A DNA stretch of 64,000 nucleotides, from positions 4,022 through 68,021 of the forward strand of contig NZ_KE384206.1 in NCBI RefSeq assembly GCF_000424545.1. The letters are read 5' to 3'. A program made the translations under genes and the position numbers. Source of the stretch: Butyrivibrio sp. NC3005 (GTDB lineage: Bacteria; Bacillota; Clostridia; Lachnospirales; Lachnospiraceae). The notes under the pieces were generated by a model. It worked only from the letters and a program-made list of their open reading frames with translations. It was not told where the DNA came from and made no database searches. Shown in pieces: positions 24,091-36,114 of this stretch. Position 1 is the first letter of the stretch; each line of letters starts with the position of its first letter.

Positions 24091-26613
24091 GTGATAGAAG
24101 AATCTGAAATAAAACAATCCTACGAAGAAATTGAATTAATTCCCAAAAAAGGTCATGTGGTATTAAAAAATTATTTATTGATGCTGTGTCTTGGCTTTGT
24201 AATGTACGCAATTGCTGCACTTCCGATTATTATACATCACAATGGACTATTTTTTTATTATGGTGATTATAATGTTCAGCAAGTGCCTTTTTATGTTTTA
24301 GCGCATAGAGCAGTACGAAATGGTCAGTTCTTTTGGAATTTCAATCTTGACCTTGGTGGAGATTTAGTGGCAGATTTGTCATTTTATCTTATGGGAAGCC
24401 CATTTTTTTGGATTACAATACCTTTTCCAGAGCATTTTTTGGCATATATGATGCCATTTTTGATGGCACTTAAATATGGAGTTGCTACGGCTAATGGTTA
24501 TCTGTATTTTAGAAATAATTCAAGAACTAATAAAGGTGCGAAAATTGGTGCGCTGTTGTTTGCTTTTTGTGGTTTTAATGCGTGTAACATAGTGTTTAAT
24601 CATTTTACAGATGCAGTTGCTTTTTTCCCTCTTTTGATGCTTGCTTTTGATAAGTTAATGGAAGTGGATGATAAAAAGAATTTGAAAAAAAATATATTAT
24701 CAGGAAAACCACTTATTATGTTTGCATTATCAGTAATGGTGTGCAGCATTATTAATTATTATTTCTTCTTTGGACAGGTTATATTTTTAATTTTGTATTT
24801 TTTTGTAAGGTATGTAAAAAATAATCCAAAGCAAAATGTTATAAGAATGTTTTTTAGAGCAGCTTTTGGAGGAATTATTGGTGTAATGCTGGCTGGACTT
24901 TTCCTTATGCTTGCTTTTGGAGGAGTTGCTGGTAACAGCAGACTTAGTAATTATCTTCTTGGATATGATATGGTAGTTTATCCAAGTGCCAAGATGTATT
25001 GGGACATTCTAAAGAGCATGGTTATGCTTCCGGATATTATTGGAAGAGGAACGCTTTTTTACACTGCAACAGTGAAAAATGCTTCTCTTGCTATATATCT
25101 TCCTATGTTCGGACTAGCCGGAGTTATTGGATATTTTCGCATGAACAAAGGAAAAAAAGACTGGAAAAAGAGTATGCTGTTAATCTCTTTATTCATTTCT
25201 TTTATTCCGGTTCTGAATTCAATGTTTTCACTATTTAATTCAGAATATTATGCAAGATGGTTCTATATGCCGATATTACTCATGTCACTTGCAACTGTCG
25301 AAATATTGGAAACTGAAGTAAATGGTCAGAATCTAAGAATAGGAACGCTTGCAACTATTTTACTTTTTTTGCTTATGATAATAATAGCTGTTCTTCCATC
25401 AAGAGATGATGATGGAAATATAGCTTATATGTCTATGCTGATTAACAAAGACATGTTCTGGCGTGACGTACTTGGAACAGCTGTTTTTTATGCTGTACTT
25501 ATTCTTATTGTATTTCTAACCAGAAGACGATTTTGGAGACTGTTGTGGTCATATTTAGGAATAGTTGGAGCAGGTGTCTTTGGCACTATGATTGTGTTGT
25601 GGAATGGAAGTTCACTTATAAGCGATTATGGAATGAAAATGTGGCAGATCCAGATGCTTGATACAAAACCTCTTATAGATAATTCATCTTTTTGCAGAGT
25701 TGAGACTGATTCCACTTCGACAAATTATGAAATGTGTTGGGGAATTCCTACCGTACATTGTTTCCTGTCTACTGTAAATAGTCAGATTTTTGATTTTTAT
25801 AAAAAAGCAGCGGGCATTACCAGAACCGTCGAATCCGATTCGCCGCTTGACAGAGTAGGATTGCGAGCTCTTTTATCTTGCAGATATTATATAGAAAATA
25901 CAGATATTAATACAGATGGCGAATTCGGAAAAGATGAAGGAACGATGGACTATTTCGAAGCAGGTGAAAATGCAACACAAAATGGTTTCACCCTATATGA
26001 AAATAGTAATTATATTCCTATGGGATTTACTTTTGATTATTATACAAAAGAAAGTTCTTGGGAACTTGTAAATGCCAGCGAGGCAGATAAATATCTGGTT
26101 AAGACAATTATTTTACCAGATGATAAAGTTAATGAACTGAAAAAACAAGGCTTTTTATCATTACAGGAATTATCTTCTTTAGATATTGAGACTGGAATGG
26201 ATGTTGTGGAATTTAGAAATAACTGTTATTCAAGAAGAAAAACAGCATGTACTGATTTTAAAACTACAAAAGATGGTTTTAAAGCTACTACAGCTGATTT
26301 TACTACTAAGGAACTAGTTTTTTTCTCTGTTCCAAATGTTCCAGGGATGAAAGCCTATGTTGATGGAAAAGAAACAGAGATAATCACTGCAGATTATGGA
26401 CTCATGGCGATTCCTGTTGAAAGTGGGATTCATGACATTACTGTCAGATATTTTCCTGCATATTTGAAAACAGGAGCATATATTAGTGCTAGTGGTATAT
26501 GTCTCGTTATTATGTATTTTATTGTTTTTAAATCTCAAAGGAAAAAAGGAGATTGGGTAGATGAGCAAAATGACGATGAGCCAGAAGATTCTGGCAAAAC
26601 ATGCGGGGCTTGA
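24091..26613 (+). CDS. YfhO family multi-spanning membrane protein
   Basis: An 840-residue protein with GTG start (GGGAG upstream). About twelve hydrophobic segments fill residues 25-520, with the [11 protein letters not shown] loop after the first helix typical of YfhO. An extracytoplasmic domain follows (about 525-810), with one last membrane helix and an acidic tail. YfhO proteins are GT-C-like and are linked to glycosylation of lipoteichoic acid or other surface polymers in Bacillus. The last 53 bases overlap the start of leuC in another frame, so its translation may be coupled to leuC. Confidence 0.88.
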   Translation: MIEESEIKQSYEEIELIPKKGHVVLKNYLLMLCLGFVMYAIAALPIIIHHNGLFFYYGDYNVQQVPFYVLAHRAVRNGQFFWNFNLDLGGDLVADLSFYLMGSPFFWITIPFPEHFLAYMMPFLMALKYGVATANGYLYFRNNSRTNKGAKIGALLFAFCGFNACNIVFNHFTDAVAFFPLLMLAFDKLMEVDDKKNLKKNILSGKPLIMFALSVMVCSIINYYFFFGQVIFLILYFFVRYVKNNPKQNVIRMFFRAAFGGIIGVMLAGLFLMLAFGGVAGNSRLSNYLLGYDMVVYPSAKMYWDILKSMVMLPDIIGRGTLFYTATVKNASLAIYLPMFGLAGVIGYFRMNKGKKDWKKSMLLISLFISFIPVLNSMFSLFNSEYYARWFYMPILLMSLATVEILETEVNGQNLRIGTLATILLFLLMIIIAVLPSRDDDGNIAYMSMLINKDMFWRDVLGTAVFYAVLILIVFLTRRRFWRLLWSYLGIVGAGVFGTMIVLWNGSSLISDYGMKMWQIQMLDTKPLIDNSSFCRVETDSTSTNYEMCWGIPTVHCFLSTVNSQIFDFYKKAAGITRTVESDSPLDRVGLRALLSCRYYIENTDINTDGEFGKDEGTMDYFEAGENATQNGFTLYENSNYIPMGFTFDYYTKESSWELVNASEADKYLVKTIILPDDKVNELKKQGFLSLQELSSLDIETGMDVVEFRNNCYSRRKTACTDFKTTKDGFKATTADFTTKELVFFSVPNVPGMKAYVDGKETEIITADYGLMAIPVESGIHDITVRYFPAYLKTGAYISASGICLVIMYFIVFKSQRKKGDWVDEQNDDEPEDSGKTCGA

Positions 26614-27832
26614 TTATGTAGAAGCTGGTCAGCTTATTGAGGCGAATCTAGATTTAGTTTTAGGAAATGATATTACTAGTCCGGTTGCTATATCGCAGAT
26701 GGAACGCTTTAATAAAAAAGGCGTCTTTGATAAGGATAAGATTGCACTTGTTCCTGATCATTTTGTGCCAAATAAAGATATTAAATCGGCTGAAAATTGT
26801 AAGTGTGTAAGAGAATTTGCGCGTCGTAATAAAATTACTAATTATTTCGAAGTAGGTCAGATGGGTATTGAGCATGCACTTCTTCCTGAAAGCGGACTGA
26901 CTGTTCCGGGTGATGTTATTATAGGAGCAGATTCACATACTTGTACATATGGTGCTCTTGGAGCATTTTCAACTGGTGTAGGCTCAACCGATATGGCTGC
27001 AGGAATGTCTACTGGTAAGGCTTGGTTTAAAGTTCCTTCAGCAATCAAATTTGTATTAAAAGGCAAAATGCCAAAGTATGTATCAGGAAAAGATTTAATT
27101 CTTCATATTATTGGAATGATAGGCGTTGATGGTGCTTTGTATCAGTCTATTGAATTTACCGGAGAAGGTGTACATGAACTTTCTATGGACGATAGATTTA
27201 CTATAGCCAATATGGCAATTGAAGCTGGTGGAAAAAATGGTATCTTTCCGGTTGATGACAAAACAATCGAGTATTTAAAGGAGCATGCGCCATCTAAAGA
27301 ATATGAGGTGTTTGAAGCTGACGAAGATGCTGAATATGTTAGAACAATTGAAATCGATTTATCAACTCTTAAATCAACCGTAGCATTTCCTCATCTTCCT
27401 GAAAATGCTAAAACTTTTGATGAAATTCCAGAAATAAAGATAGATCAGGTTGTAATAGGATCTTGTACAAATGGAAGAATTTCTGATTTAAGAGCTGCAG
27501 CTAAGATTCTCGAAGGAAAGCATATTGCAGAGGGTGTTCGTCTTATTGTCATCCCGGCTACTCAAAAAATTTATCTTCAGGCATTGAAAGAGGGACTTAT
27601 TGAAACTTTCATTACTGCTGGTGGTATTGTTTCTACACCTACCTGTGGACCTTGTCTTGGTGGATATATGGGAGTTCTTGCAAGTGGTGAAAAATGTGTT
27701 TCTACTACTAATAGAAACTTTGTTGGACGAATGGGAGCAATTGATTCAGAAATTTATCTTGCTTCACCGGAAGTTGCTGCAGCAAGTGCTGTGACTGGCA
27801 AAATTTCTCAGCCAAGTGAAGTAGTTGAATAA
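26561..27832 (+). CDS. leuC: 3-isopropylmalate dehydratase large subunit
   Basis: A 423-residue aconitase-family enzyme of leucine synthesis, interconverting 2- and 3-isopropylmalate with LeuD. Fe-S ligands lie in IGSCTNGR and [10 protein letters not shown], and the [11 protein letters not shown] substrate loop is present. The length is that of the short archaeal/clostridial LeuC type. The start ATG at 26561 lies within the YfhO end; AAAGGAGA is correctly placed, and the N-terminus [16 protein letters not shown] is typical, so the overlap is real. leuD follows. Confidence 0.95.
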   Translation: MSKMTMSQKILAKHAGLDYVEAGQLIEANLDLVLGNDITSPVAISQMERFNKKGVFDKDKIALVPDHFVPNKDIKSAENCKCVREFARRNKITNYFEVGQMGIEHALLPESGLTVPGDVIIGADSHTCTYGALGAFSTGVGSTDMAAGMSTGKAWFKVPSAIKFVLKGKMPKYVSGKDLILHIIGMIGVDGALYQSIEFTGEGVHELSMDDRFTIANMAIEAGGKNGIFPVDDKTIEYLKEHAPSKEYEVFEADEDAEYVRTIEIDLSTLKSTVAFPHLPENAKTFDEIPEIKIDQVVIGSCTNGRISDLRAAAKILEGKHIAEGVRLIVIPATQKIYLQALKEGLIETFITAGGIVSTPTCGPCLGGYMGVLASGEKCVSTTNRNFVGRMGAIDSEIYLASPEVAAASAVTGKISQPSEVVE

Positions 27833-27864
27833 TATGCCAAAGATACAATTAGAGGAGAAGTGTA

Positions 27865-28350
27865 ATGGAGAACGCAAGAGGAACTGTTTTTAAATATGGT
27901 GACAATGTTGACACAGATGTCATAATTCCTGCAAGATATCTAAACAATACAGATCCAAAAGATTTAGCAAAGCACTGCATGGAAGATATTGATAAAGATT
28001 TTGTAAATAAAGTACAAGAAGGCGACATCATAGTTGCAACGAAGAACTTTGGATGTGGTTCATCTAGAGAACATGCACCTATTTCCATTAAAGCTGCTGG
28101 TGTTTCATGCGTTATAGCTGATACTTTTGCAAGAATATTTTATCGAAATAGTATCAATATCGGTCTGCCTATAGTGGAATGTCCTGAAGCAGCAAATGAA
28201 ATTTCTTCTGGAGATTGCGTGAATGTTGACTTCAATAGTGGTATCATTACTGATGAGACTACAGGTAAAAAATATAAAGGACAGGCATTTCCTCCTTTTA
28301 TGCAAAAAATAATTGATTGCGGAGGACTTGTTAATTACCTGAATAGTTAA
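27865..28350 (+). CDS. leuD: 3-isopropylmalate dehydratase small subunit
   Basis: 161 residues, swivel domain partner of LeuC. Characteristic [11 protein letters not shown] and the [12 protein letters not shown] motif are present. The short form matches the LeuC type upstream. GAGGAG precedes the ATG. No leuB or leuA lies in the window. Confidence 0.95.
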   Translation: MENARGTVFKYGDNVDTDVIIPARYLNNTDPKDLAKHCMEDIDKDFVNKVQEGDIIVATKNFGCGSSREHAPISIKAAGVSCVIADTFARIFYRNSINIGLPIVECPEAANEISSGDCVNVDFNSGIITDETTGKKYKGQAFPPFMQKIIDCGGLVNYLNS

Positions 28351-28380
28351 TATTACTGTTTTAGGTAGGAGGAAAACTAA

Positions 28381-29211
28381 ATGGCAAACGAAGAACTAAG
28401 GAAAAAATTTGCTGCTAAACAGCCACCTAACTTTAGAGTTGAGCCTGCTAAGGGAACTCATGTAAAAAAAGTTATTGGTATTGTTTCAGGAAAAGGTGGT
28501 GTTGGAAAAAGCTTTGTTACAGCACTTAGCGCATGTGCAATGAACAGAGCAGGATTCAAGACGGCAATTTTAGATGCAGATATAACTGGACCATCTATTC
28601 CAAAAATGTTCAATGTTGAAAGCGTAGAACAGGTCAATGAGAGTAATCTTATTATTCCAGCAAAATCAGAGACTGATATCAAGATTATGTCACTTAATCT
28701 TTTGATGAAGAGTGAGACTGATCCTGTAATTTGGAGAGGACCTGTTATCGCGGGAGTTGTAAAACAGTTTTGGGCAGAAGTGATGTGGGGAGATGTAGAC
28801 TACATGTTTGTAGATATGCCTCCTGGAACTGGAGATGTACCGCTTACAGTATTTCAGTCACTTCCCGTTGATGGAATTATAGTGGTGTCTACTCCTCAGG
28901 ATCTGGTAGCCATGATTGTTGAAAAAGCGATAAATATGGCTGATATGATGAAAATCCCTGTATTAGGACTTGTTGAGAATATGAGTTATATGAAGTGTCC
29001 ACATTGTGGTGAAATGCTTCAGATTTTTGGCGAAAGTAAAATTGATTCATATGCAGCTTCAAAGGGAATTGATGTGATTGGAAGACTCCCACTTGATTCT
29101 TCATTTGCTTCATATGCTGATAAAGGTGAGATTGAAAAACTGGAACTTGAAGATTTAGATAGCCTTGTTTATAAGTTAAAATCACTTATTAAGGAAAATG
29201 ATAATCAGTAA
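28381..29211 (+). CDS. Mrp/NBP35 family Fe-S cluster carrier ATPase
   Basis: 276 residues. Deviant Walker A GKGGVGKS near residue 38, the DADITGPSIP switch, MPPGTGDVP Walker B region, and the C-terminal CPHC pair that holds a bridging 4Fe-4S cluster. It likely delivers Fe-S clusters to apo-proteins. Its position directly after leuCD, which encode an Fe-S dehydratase, is suggestive. GTAGGAGG upstream, 30 bases after leuD. Confidence 0.92.
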   Translation: MANEELRKKFAAKQPPNFRVEPAKGTHVKKVIGIVSGKGGVGKSFVTALSACAMNRAGFKTAILDADITGPSIPKMFNVESVEQVNESNLIIPAKSETDIKIMSLNLLMKSETDPVIWRGPVIAGVVKQFWAEVMWGDVDYMFVDMPPGTGDVPLTVFQSLPVDGIIVVSTPQDLVAMIVEKAINMADMMKIPVLGLVENMSYMKCPHCGEMLQIFGESKIDSYAASKGIDVIGRLPLDSSFASYADKGEIEKLELEDLDSLVYKLKSLIKENDNQ

Positions 29212-29241
29212 TTAGACAGGCATAAAGGCGAGGTATCAGTT

Positions 29242-30738
29242 TTGAAGTTGAAACCAGATAGAAATCAGATTACGTGGGCAATAACAATTACAATAACTGC
29301 ATTTCTAATTATGCTAGTCTATTATGTATTGTTTCAGGGAAGTATTTTAATAGATGGTGTAAGCGAGATTGTAGGTGGCATGAAAGGCATTGTATACGGA
29401 GTAATTATTGCGTATGTAATGTCTCCTGTCATGAATTTTGTAGAGCAGAAAATACTTGAAAGAATCTGGGAATTTTGTGGAGCAAAGCGCGATGAAAAAG
29501 GTGAATTAAAGCAAAAAAAGCTTATAAGAAATATATCTATTGCTATAACAATGGCTTTTCTTATAAGTCTTGTATGGGGACTCTTTTCCTATGTTATTCC
29601 CCAGCTTTTTCAGAGCATAACAGATATTATTAGGAATATTCCTGCATATTACTACAATTTACAGTATCGCTTAAATGATTTTTTGGACAAGTCAAAACCA
29701 GAGGTTAGGCATAATATTACTTATTTGATATCTCAAGGATATCGAAGGCTGAATAGATTCGCACAAGATAAAGTAATTCCAAATCTTGATTCGATTGTTA
29801 CTACAGTTTCAAAACAGGCTTTAAATATAGTAGGTGTATTTATTAATCTCATTGTAGGTTTCATTGTTGCGATTTATACACTTCACTCAAAAGAAAGTTT
29901 TTGTGGCTGTGCCAAAAAAATGGCTTATGCATTCTTTAATGAAAATGTAGCTAACGAGATAATCTCAGGTTGTAGATTGGTTCATCATACTTTTATTGGT
30001 TTTTTGCTAGGTAAAATAATAGATTCTCTTATCATAGGTTTGATGAGTTATATTGGTAATGAACTAATGGATATTCCTTATCCTGTGCTAATAGCTGTTA
30101 TAGTAGGAGTTACGAATCTTATACCATTTTTTGGACCATATATTGGCGGAATAATGGGGGTACTGATTTTGATTCTTATAAATCCTATAAAAGCTTTAAT
30201 CTTTCTTGTTTTTGTAATTATTTTACAGCAGTTTGATGGTAACATTTTGGGTCCAAAGATTCTTGGAAGTTCAACAGGACTTTCAGCTTTTTGGGTAATA
30301 TTCTCTATTATGCTTTTTGGCAGCATTTGGGGATTTGCAGGATGGATTTTGGGTGTTCCTATTTTTGCAGTAATCTACACAGTTATTCATCAAATTACAA
30401 ACTATAGCCTTGAAAAGAAAAAATTGACAACAGATGATGAAACTTATATCGAAACAGCGTATATAGAAGATGGGAAGATTTTCTATTTAAGTGATAAAAA
30501 CAGTGTTAAGTATAGATCAAAACCTGAGCAGTCATCGTGGAGTAGGTTATTTAGTTCTAAGAAAAAAAGAGATAAAAAACTCGAAGAAAAAACTAAGGCA
30601 AAAGCTGAGAGTAATGATGAAGAAATTATAAAAAAATCAAAAACGACAGCTGATAAATCAAGTACTAATCAAATAGATAATAATGTTGTAAAAGTTACTG
30701 ATGAGTCCATTAAAGCAGAAAGTAGATCCGAAGAATAG
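29242..30738 (+). CDS. AI-2E family transporter
   Basis: 498 residues starting at TTG with GGCGAGG upstream. Eight hydrophobic segments and the family pattern (GVTNLIPFFGPYIGGIMG, QQFDGNILGPKILG) are present. Family members export AI-2 or act in Na+/H+ antiport; the substrate is not known here. The last 90 residues are a highly charged cytoplasmic tail rich in Lys/Glu/Ser that goes beyond the usual family length. It is last of the YfhO-leuC-leuD-mrp run. Confidence 0.88.
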   Translation: MKLKPDRNQITWAITITITAFLIMLVYYVLFQGSILIDGVSEIVGGMKGIVYGVIIAYVMSPVMNFVEQKILERIWEFCGAKRDEKGELKQKKLIRNISIAITMAFLISLVWGLFSYVIPQLFQSITDIIRNIPAYYYNLQYRLNDFLDKSKPEVRHNITYLISQGYRRLNRFAQDKVIPNLDSIVTTVSKQALNIVGVFINLIVGFIVAIYTLHSKESFCGCAKKMAYAFFNENVANEIISGCRLVHHTFIGFLLGKIIDSLIIGLMSYIGNELMDIPYPVLIAVIVGVTNLIPFFGPYIGGIMGVLILILINPIKALIFLVFVIILQQFDGNILGPKILGSSTGLSAFWVIFSIMLFGSIWGFAGWILGVPIFAVIYTVIHQITNYSLEKKKLTTDDETYIETAYIEDGKIFYLSDKNSVKYRSKPEQSSWSRLFSSKKKRDKKLEEKTKAKAESNDEEIIKKSKTTADKSSTNQIDNNVVKVTDESIKAESRSEE

Positions 30739-30808
30739 TATGTAAAGGTTAAATGGAATATTTGAACGTAGATGAGTAAACATTAGTAATAGAAAGCATT
30801 ATTATACC

Positions 30809-30836
30809 TTGACAATATAAAAAGGTGTTCTATAAT
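30809..30836 (+). promoter_or_regulatory. Promoter of ilvE
   Basis: TTGACA (30809-30814), a 16-base spacer and TATAAT (30831-30836), with an unremarkable leader of about 50 bases. Confidence 0.7.
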
Positions 30837-30894
30837 GTTTACATAGCAATACTTTAATGCTTTAAAGTAAATATATGCAAAGGGGACAATAAAA

Positions 30895-31932
30895 ATGGCA
30901 AAGAAAGAATTAGACTGGGCAAATATTGGTTTTTCTTATATGAAGACAGACTATCGTTATGTGTCTGACTTTAAAAATGGCAAATGGGACGAAGGACATA
31001 TTACAGATGATGCCAATGTTGTCCTCAACGAATGTGCTGGTGTTTTGCAGTATTCACAGTCATGCTTTGAGGGACTTAAGGCATATGAGACAGAAGATGG
31101 AAGAATTGTTACTTTCCGTCCAGATCTTAATGCAAAACGTATGGTTGATTCAGCAAAGCGCTTGGAGATGCCGCCTTTTTCTGAAGAACAATTTATCGAT
31201 GCATTAGATAAGGTTGTTTCAGCTAATAAGGATTGGGTTCCACCATATGGAAGCGGAGCAACATTGTACATAAGGCCTGTTATGTTCGGCTCTTCAGTTG
31301 TAATTGGTGTTAAGCCTGCTGATGAGTATCAGTTCCGCATGTTCTGCACTCCTGTTGGACCTTATTTCAAGGGTGGTGCTAAGCCAATCGTAGTAAAAGT
31401 ATCTGATTTTGATAGAGCAGCACCACATGGTACAGGTAATATCAAAGCTGGACTTAACTATGCTATGAGTCTTCACGCAATTGTTACAGCTCATAACGAA
31501 GGTTTTGCAGAGAATGTGTACCTTGATCCTGCTACCCGTACTACAATTGAAGAAACAGGTGGTGCAAACATTATTTTCGTTGATGCCGATGGAAATTTAG
31601 TAGTACCAAAGTCTGCATCTGATTCAATTCTTCCATCCGTTACCCGTCGTTCAATTGTATATGTTGCTGAGCATATTCTTGGACTTAAGGTTGAAGAGAG
31701 AACTGTTCGCCTTGATGAAGTTCATAATTTCAAAGAAATGGGTCTTTGCGGAACAGCGGCTGTTATTAGTCCTGTAGGAAAAATTAACGACCATGGTAAG
31801 GAAATTTGTTTTGAATCAGGTATGGAAAAGATGGGACCAGTTATTCAGAAACTTTATGATACACTTACAGGCATCCAGATGGGCAGATTAGAGGCACCAG
31901 AAGGATGGATTCATGAGATAAAAGTTGATTAA
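30895..31932 (+). CDS. ilvE: Branched-chain amino acid aminotransferase
   Basis: A 345-residue fold-type IV PLP enzyme, the last step of Val, Leu and Ile synthesis. Recognisable are CFEGLKAYE, the RPVMFGSS strand, PLP Lys in GNIKAGLNYAMSL and EETGGANIIFV, and the TRRSIVYVA segment. The length is that of the plant/bacterial long subgroup. AAGGGG before the ATG. Alone on its transcript, ended by a strong hairpin. Confidence 0.95.
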   Translation: MAKKELDWANIGFSYMKTDYRYVSDFKNGKWDEGHITDDANVVLNECAGVLQYSQSCFEGLKAYETEDGRIVTFRPDLNAKRMVDSAKRLEMPPFSEEQFIDALDKVVSANKDWVPPYGSGATLYIRPVMFGSSVVIGVKPADEYQFRMFCTPVGPYFKGGAKPIVVKVSDFDRAAPHGTGNIKAGLNYAMSLHAIVTAHNEGFAENVYLDPATRTTIEETGGANIIFVDADGNLVVPKSASDSILPSVTRRSIVYVAEHILGLKVEERTVRLDEVHNFKEMGLCGTAAVISPVGKINDHGKEICFESGMEKMGPVIQKLYDTLTGIQMGRLEAPEGWIHEIKVD

Positions 31933-31977
31933 TCCTTTTTGAATTGAATTTTATTAATTAAATAATAAAAATATTTT

Positions 31978-32009
31978 CTGCCATCAGCTCTGCTGATGGC
32001 AGTTTTTTT
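31978..32009 (+). terminator. Terminator after ilvE
   Basis: CTGCCATCAG-ctctg-CTGATGGCAG followed by seven Ts. The stretch from here to 32258 is AT-rich and holds no gene or clear structure. Confidence 0.92.
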
Positions 32010-32258
32010 AAGAAAAATAATTAAAAACTTAGATTATTCATACGTAAATTAAAGAAGAAAAGTCAAATTGATGAATTGCATGAATACTTTGACGAATTGC
32101 TTAATATTAAAGTAGTAATAAAATTCATCTTGAGGTAACATATTATTGCACAAAATATTTTTTGCTTGATTGTTCAAAAAGTTTTGTTTCTTAAATCATA
32201 AACATATCAATTAAAATTTTCATTAGCAATTATTTTTTGAAATTGGAAAGAAGGGAAA

Positions 32259-33674
32259 ATGGATAAGAAAATCAAGAAAAAAATTATCAGTTCAACTTTA
32301 GCTGTTACCATAATAGGAATGTTAGGTGGATGCGGAAGTTCTATACAATTAGAAGAATCTAAGAAGGATAGTACAGAAAATTCTTCAGAGCGTAATTCCG
32401 GTTCATTAAATATGACAAATAATGCTCAAGTTGAAGATTCAATCAAGGCAGACAGTTCTTCAAATATAGCAAGCACATCTGATAACAAATTAGAAAAAAT
32501 ATCTTCAGATGAAAGTGTGTATGAAGATGTTTTGGATATGCAGTATTATCAGCTGGAAAATGCAGTTGTATATAGTGATTTTTATACAACAAATCCTGTA
32601 AGTGCAATGGCAACTTATGCTTATTCAAAGGATGGTCTTGATAAATCAAAAGCTTTAGAATACTCCGGATATGGTTTTGTTGATCTGAATAATGATGGAG
32701 TAAATGAACTTATTATCGGTAATACATCTGATGATAAAAATCTTGAAAAGGTAATATTTGCTGTTTATTCAGTGAATCACAATGTGCCTTATTTTATTAC
32801 AGGTAGTGATGAATTTACCAGATATTATCTTTGCAGCAATAATACTTTATATAGCGAGTATTTATCTGATTCCCGAAATGAGATGTGCTTTTACAAGCTT
32901 TCTAAAGACGGATTAAAAACTGAGGTTTCTGAAAGTTTAAAGTCTTCTAAAGATGATAATGGGAATGTTTCATGGAAGTTATTTTCTAAGCCTGATAGTG
33001 AAACTGATATTACTCAAGACGATGCAGAGAAATTTATTACCGAATATAAGACTCAACGAATTAGTTTTAGCTTAACTCCATTTTCAGAATATAAACCTGT
33101 CAATTCTGAAGATTTCTATAATGGAATTAGTGGTTCTACGTTTGGAAAAGGTTTTTCATCATGGAAAGATGCATATGAAACTTATTGTACCCAAGAAAGA
33201 CCTGAAAATGATGATGGACAGACTTATGCGCTTATTTATATTGATGATGACGATATTCCAGAACTAGTTGTAAATTCTGGCTTTGAAGCTGGTGGATGTC
33301 AAATTGTATCCTTTCATGATGGAACTGTAACTGAGCTTCAGACAAGCAGACTTCATTTCACATATATAGAAAAAAGCGGATTAATTTGCAATTCTGACGG
33401 AAACATGGGTGGATACTACGATATGGTATATCATCTTGACAATGGTAGATGGAAGAAGGTTTTTAATGGATTTATCCATGAATACGTACCAGAAGATGCC
33501 AAAGAAGGTGATGGAGACGAATTAAAGCGTGATTACCAGATTGATGAAAAAGATGTTGATGAAACAACATATAATACTAATCTGAAAAAAGTCTATGATT
33601 TAGATAAGGCAAAAGAAGTAGACTCAAGTGTTTATATTCCTTATGATAAAATGATAGAGGAATTAAAAAAATAA
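32259..33674 (+). CDS. Hypothetical lipoprotein with FG-GAP-like Asp motifs
   Basis: 471 residues. Lipobox GGCGSS near residue 26, a Ser/Asn-rich spacer to about 85, then two related segments with Asp-rich loops, DLNNDGVNELIIG (about 147-159) and YIDDDDIPELVV, typical of calcium-binding FG-GAP-like or dockerin-like surface proteins. No enzyme motif. AAAGAAGGG before the ATG. Anchored outside the membrane; role unknown. Confidence 0.75.
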   Translation: MDKKIKKKIISSTLAVTIIGMLGGCGSSIQLEESKKDSTENSSERNSGSLNMTNNAQVEDSIKADSSSNIASTSDNKLEKISSDESVYEDVLDMQYYQLENAVVYSDFYTTNPVSAMATYAYSKDGLDKSKALEYSGYGFVDLNNDGVNELIIGNTSDDKNLEKVIFAVYSVNHNVPYFITGSDEFTRYYLCSNNTLYSEYLSDSRNEMCFYKLSKDGLKTEVSESLKSSKDDNGNVSWKLFSKPDSETDITQDDAEKFITEYKTQRISFSLTPFSEYKPVNSEDFYNGISGSTFGKGFSSWKDAYETYCTQERPENDDGQTYALIYIDDDDIPELVVNSGFEAGGCQIVSFHDGTVTELQTSRLHFTYIEKSGLICNSDGNMGGYYDMVYHLDNGRWKKVFNGFIHEYVPEDAKEGDGDELKRDYQIDEKDVDETTYNTNLKKVYDLDKAKEVDSSVYIPYDKMIEELKK

Positions 33675-33692
33675 TCGAAACTAATCAATAGT

Positions 33693-33742
33693 AAAAGAGT
33701 TTGTATATAAGAAAATATATTCTTACATACAAACTCTTTTTT
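33693..33742. terminator. Bidirectional terminator
   Basis: AAAAGAGTTTGTAT pairs with ATACAAACTCTTTT around a loop of about 22 bases, with A and T runs on the two sides. It sits between convergent genes and can serve both. Confidence 0.88.
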
Positions 33743-33752
33743 GCTTATTTTT

Positions 33753-34259
33753 TTAAATATTTTTTGAAAAGCATCCAATAAGCGATTGAGCAAATTTTAA
33801 ATTTATGACTACTATTGCAATTCCAAGTAAAATACACATTGTAAAAATAAAGTCTACATTACTAACTTTTGCAAAGCATTTATAGATAATCAAAATGCTT
33901 ATAGGCAGAGATATAATACTAGTTGCAAGTGCTGGTATATATTGTTTTATAAAAAGGGATTGAAGAATGTGAATTATGAAATGAATAGCGCATCCTATAA
34001 AACCTCCTAACCAAATATATTCAATAACCGTTATTTTGGTATATAAGGCAAGTACCGATACAATTGTGCATACTATAAATTCTTCAAATACAGCGAGTGC
34101 AAATCCCTCAGTAGAAAAATTCTTATAGGTTTTGGCGATAGAGGGATATTTATTTTTTAACATATTCCTGTTTTTATCTAACCAAAAACCAAATCCGATT
34201 ATTTCTTCCATATCATGAAAAATAAATATGATAGGAAAAAGAAGAGCATATTTATCCAT
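33753..34259 (-). CDS. HXXEE domain membrane protein
   Basis: 168 residues, four to five membrane segments, with HDMEE near residue 14 and the FEEF segment in the second helix, as in the HXXEE family. Function unknown; the conserved polar residues in membrane helices hint at metal binding. A TTG at 34274 is in frame, but AAAGGA is placed for the ATG at 34259. A Fur-like palindrome lies 85 bases upstream of the start. Confidence 0.75.
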   Translation of the reverse strand: MDKYALLFPIIFIFHDMEEIIGFGFWLDKNRNMLKNKYPSIAKTYKNFSTEGFALAVFEEFIVCTIVSVLALYTKITVIEYIWLGGFIGCAIHFIIHILQSLFIKQYIPALATSIISLPISILIIYKCFAKVSNVDFIFTMCILLGIAIVVINLKFAQSLIGCFSKNI

Positions 34260-34342
34260 GGCAAATCCTTTCAATAATAATTAATAATTTAGAAGTAAAT
34301 TTTACCATAAAACAAGAGAAAATGACTCTTTTTATAGCTAAT

Positions 34343-34357
34343 TGAGAATTGTTCTCA
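34343..34357. promoter_or_regulatory. Fur/PerR-like box
   Basis: TGAGAATTGTTCTCA is a 7-1-7 inverted repeat, with one mismatch, close to Fur boxes. It lies upstream of the HXXEE gene (minus strand) and 135 bases upstream of the eno promoter. Confidence 0.4.
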
Positions 34358-34477
34358 TTTGAATACAACATTTTAAAGGAAAACAATTATATAATAGTTA
34401 GGTAAGACTAACGAAAACAATTAATTCAAGTTACAAATCAAGGCTAATTACATGATAAAAATAATCATTTACTGGTA

Positions 34478-34506
34478 TTGACTATAAGAGAAAGAGAATA
34501 TAGAAT
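34478..34506 (+). promoter_or_regulatory. Promoter of eno
   Basis: TTGACT (34478-34483), a 17-base spacer and TAGAAT (34501-34506). The transcript would begin near 34513, exactly at a small hairpin. Confidence 0.6.
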
Positions 34507-34513
34507 TGTCATT

Positions 34514-34596
34514 GTTAGCGATAGCTAACTTTGTGTAAATCATCTGAATTCCTCTTTTTATTACCAAACGCCGAATGGGTATGAAAAGAGGAATTC
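34514..34596 (+). promoter_or_regulatory. Two-hairpin 5' leader of eno
   Basis: GTTAGC-gata-GCTAAC (34514-34529) lies at the predicted 5' end. A second, long hairpin pairs GAATTCCTCTTTT (34546-34558) with AAAAGAGGAATTC (34584-34596), with an inner TTACC/GGGTA pair. No T-run follows, so it is not a terminator; mRNA stabilisation or protein binding is more likely. Confidence 0.55.
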
Positions 34597-34670
34597 GATA
34601 AACTGATAATTACTACATTTGAAAATAAATTACAGATTTAGGGATACTAAGAAACATTTATTCCCTATAA

Positions 34671-36002
<1,332 letters not shown>

Positions 36003-36067
36003 TAATAATTCTTACGGAACATGCGGTAAATGTCATTCCTTGTTGATAAATTTTCTTATCTAGCAAC

Positions 36068-36096
36068 TTGAAATTGGGATTTCATTGATGTACAAT
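36068..36096 (+). promoter_or_regulatory. Promoter of the DUF6110/P-type ATPase operon
   Basis: TTGAAA (36068-36073), a 17-base spacer and TACAAT (36091-36096). The -10 lies inside an inverted repeat TTCATTG-atgta-CAATGAA (36081-36099), which looks like an operator. Confidence 0.55.
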
Positions 36097-36114
36097 GAAG
36101 TTTGTTTCTTTTGG

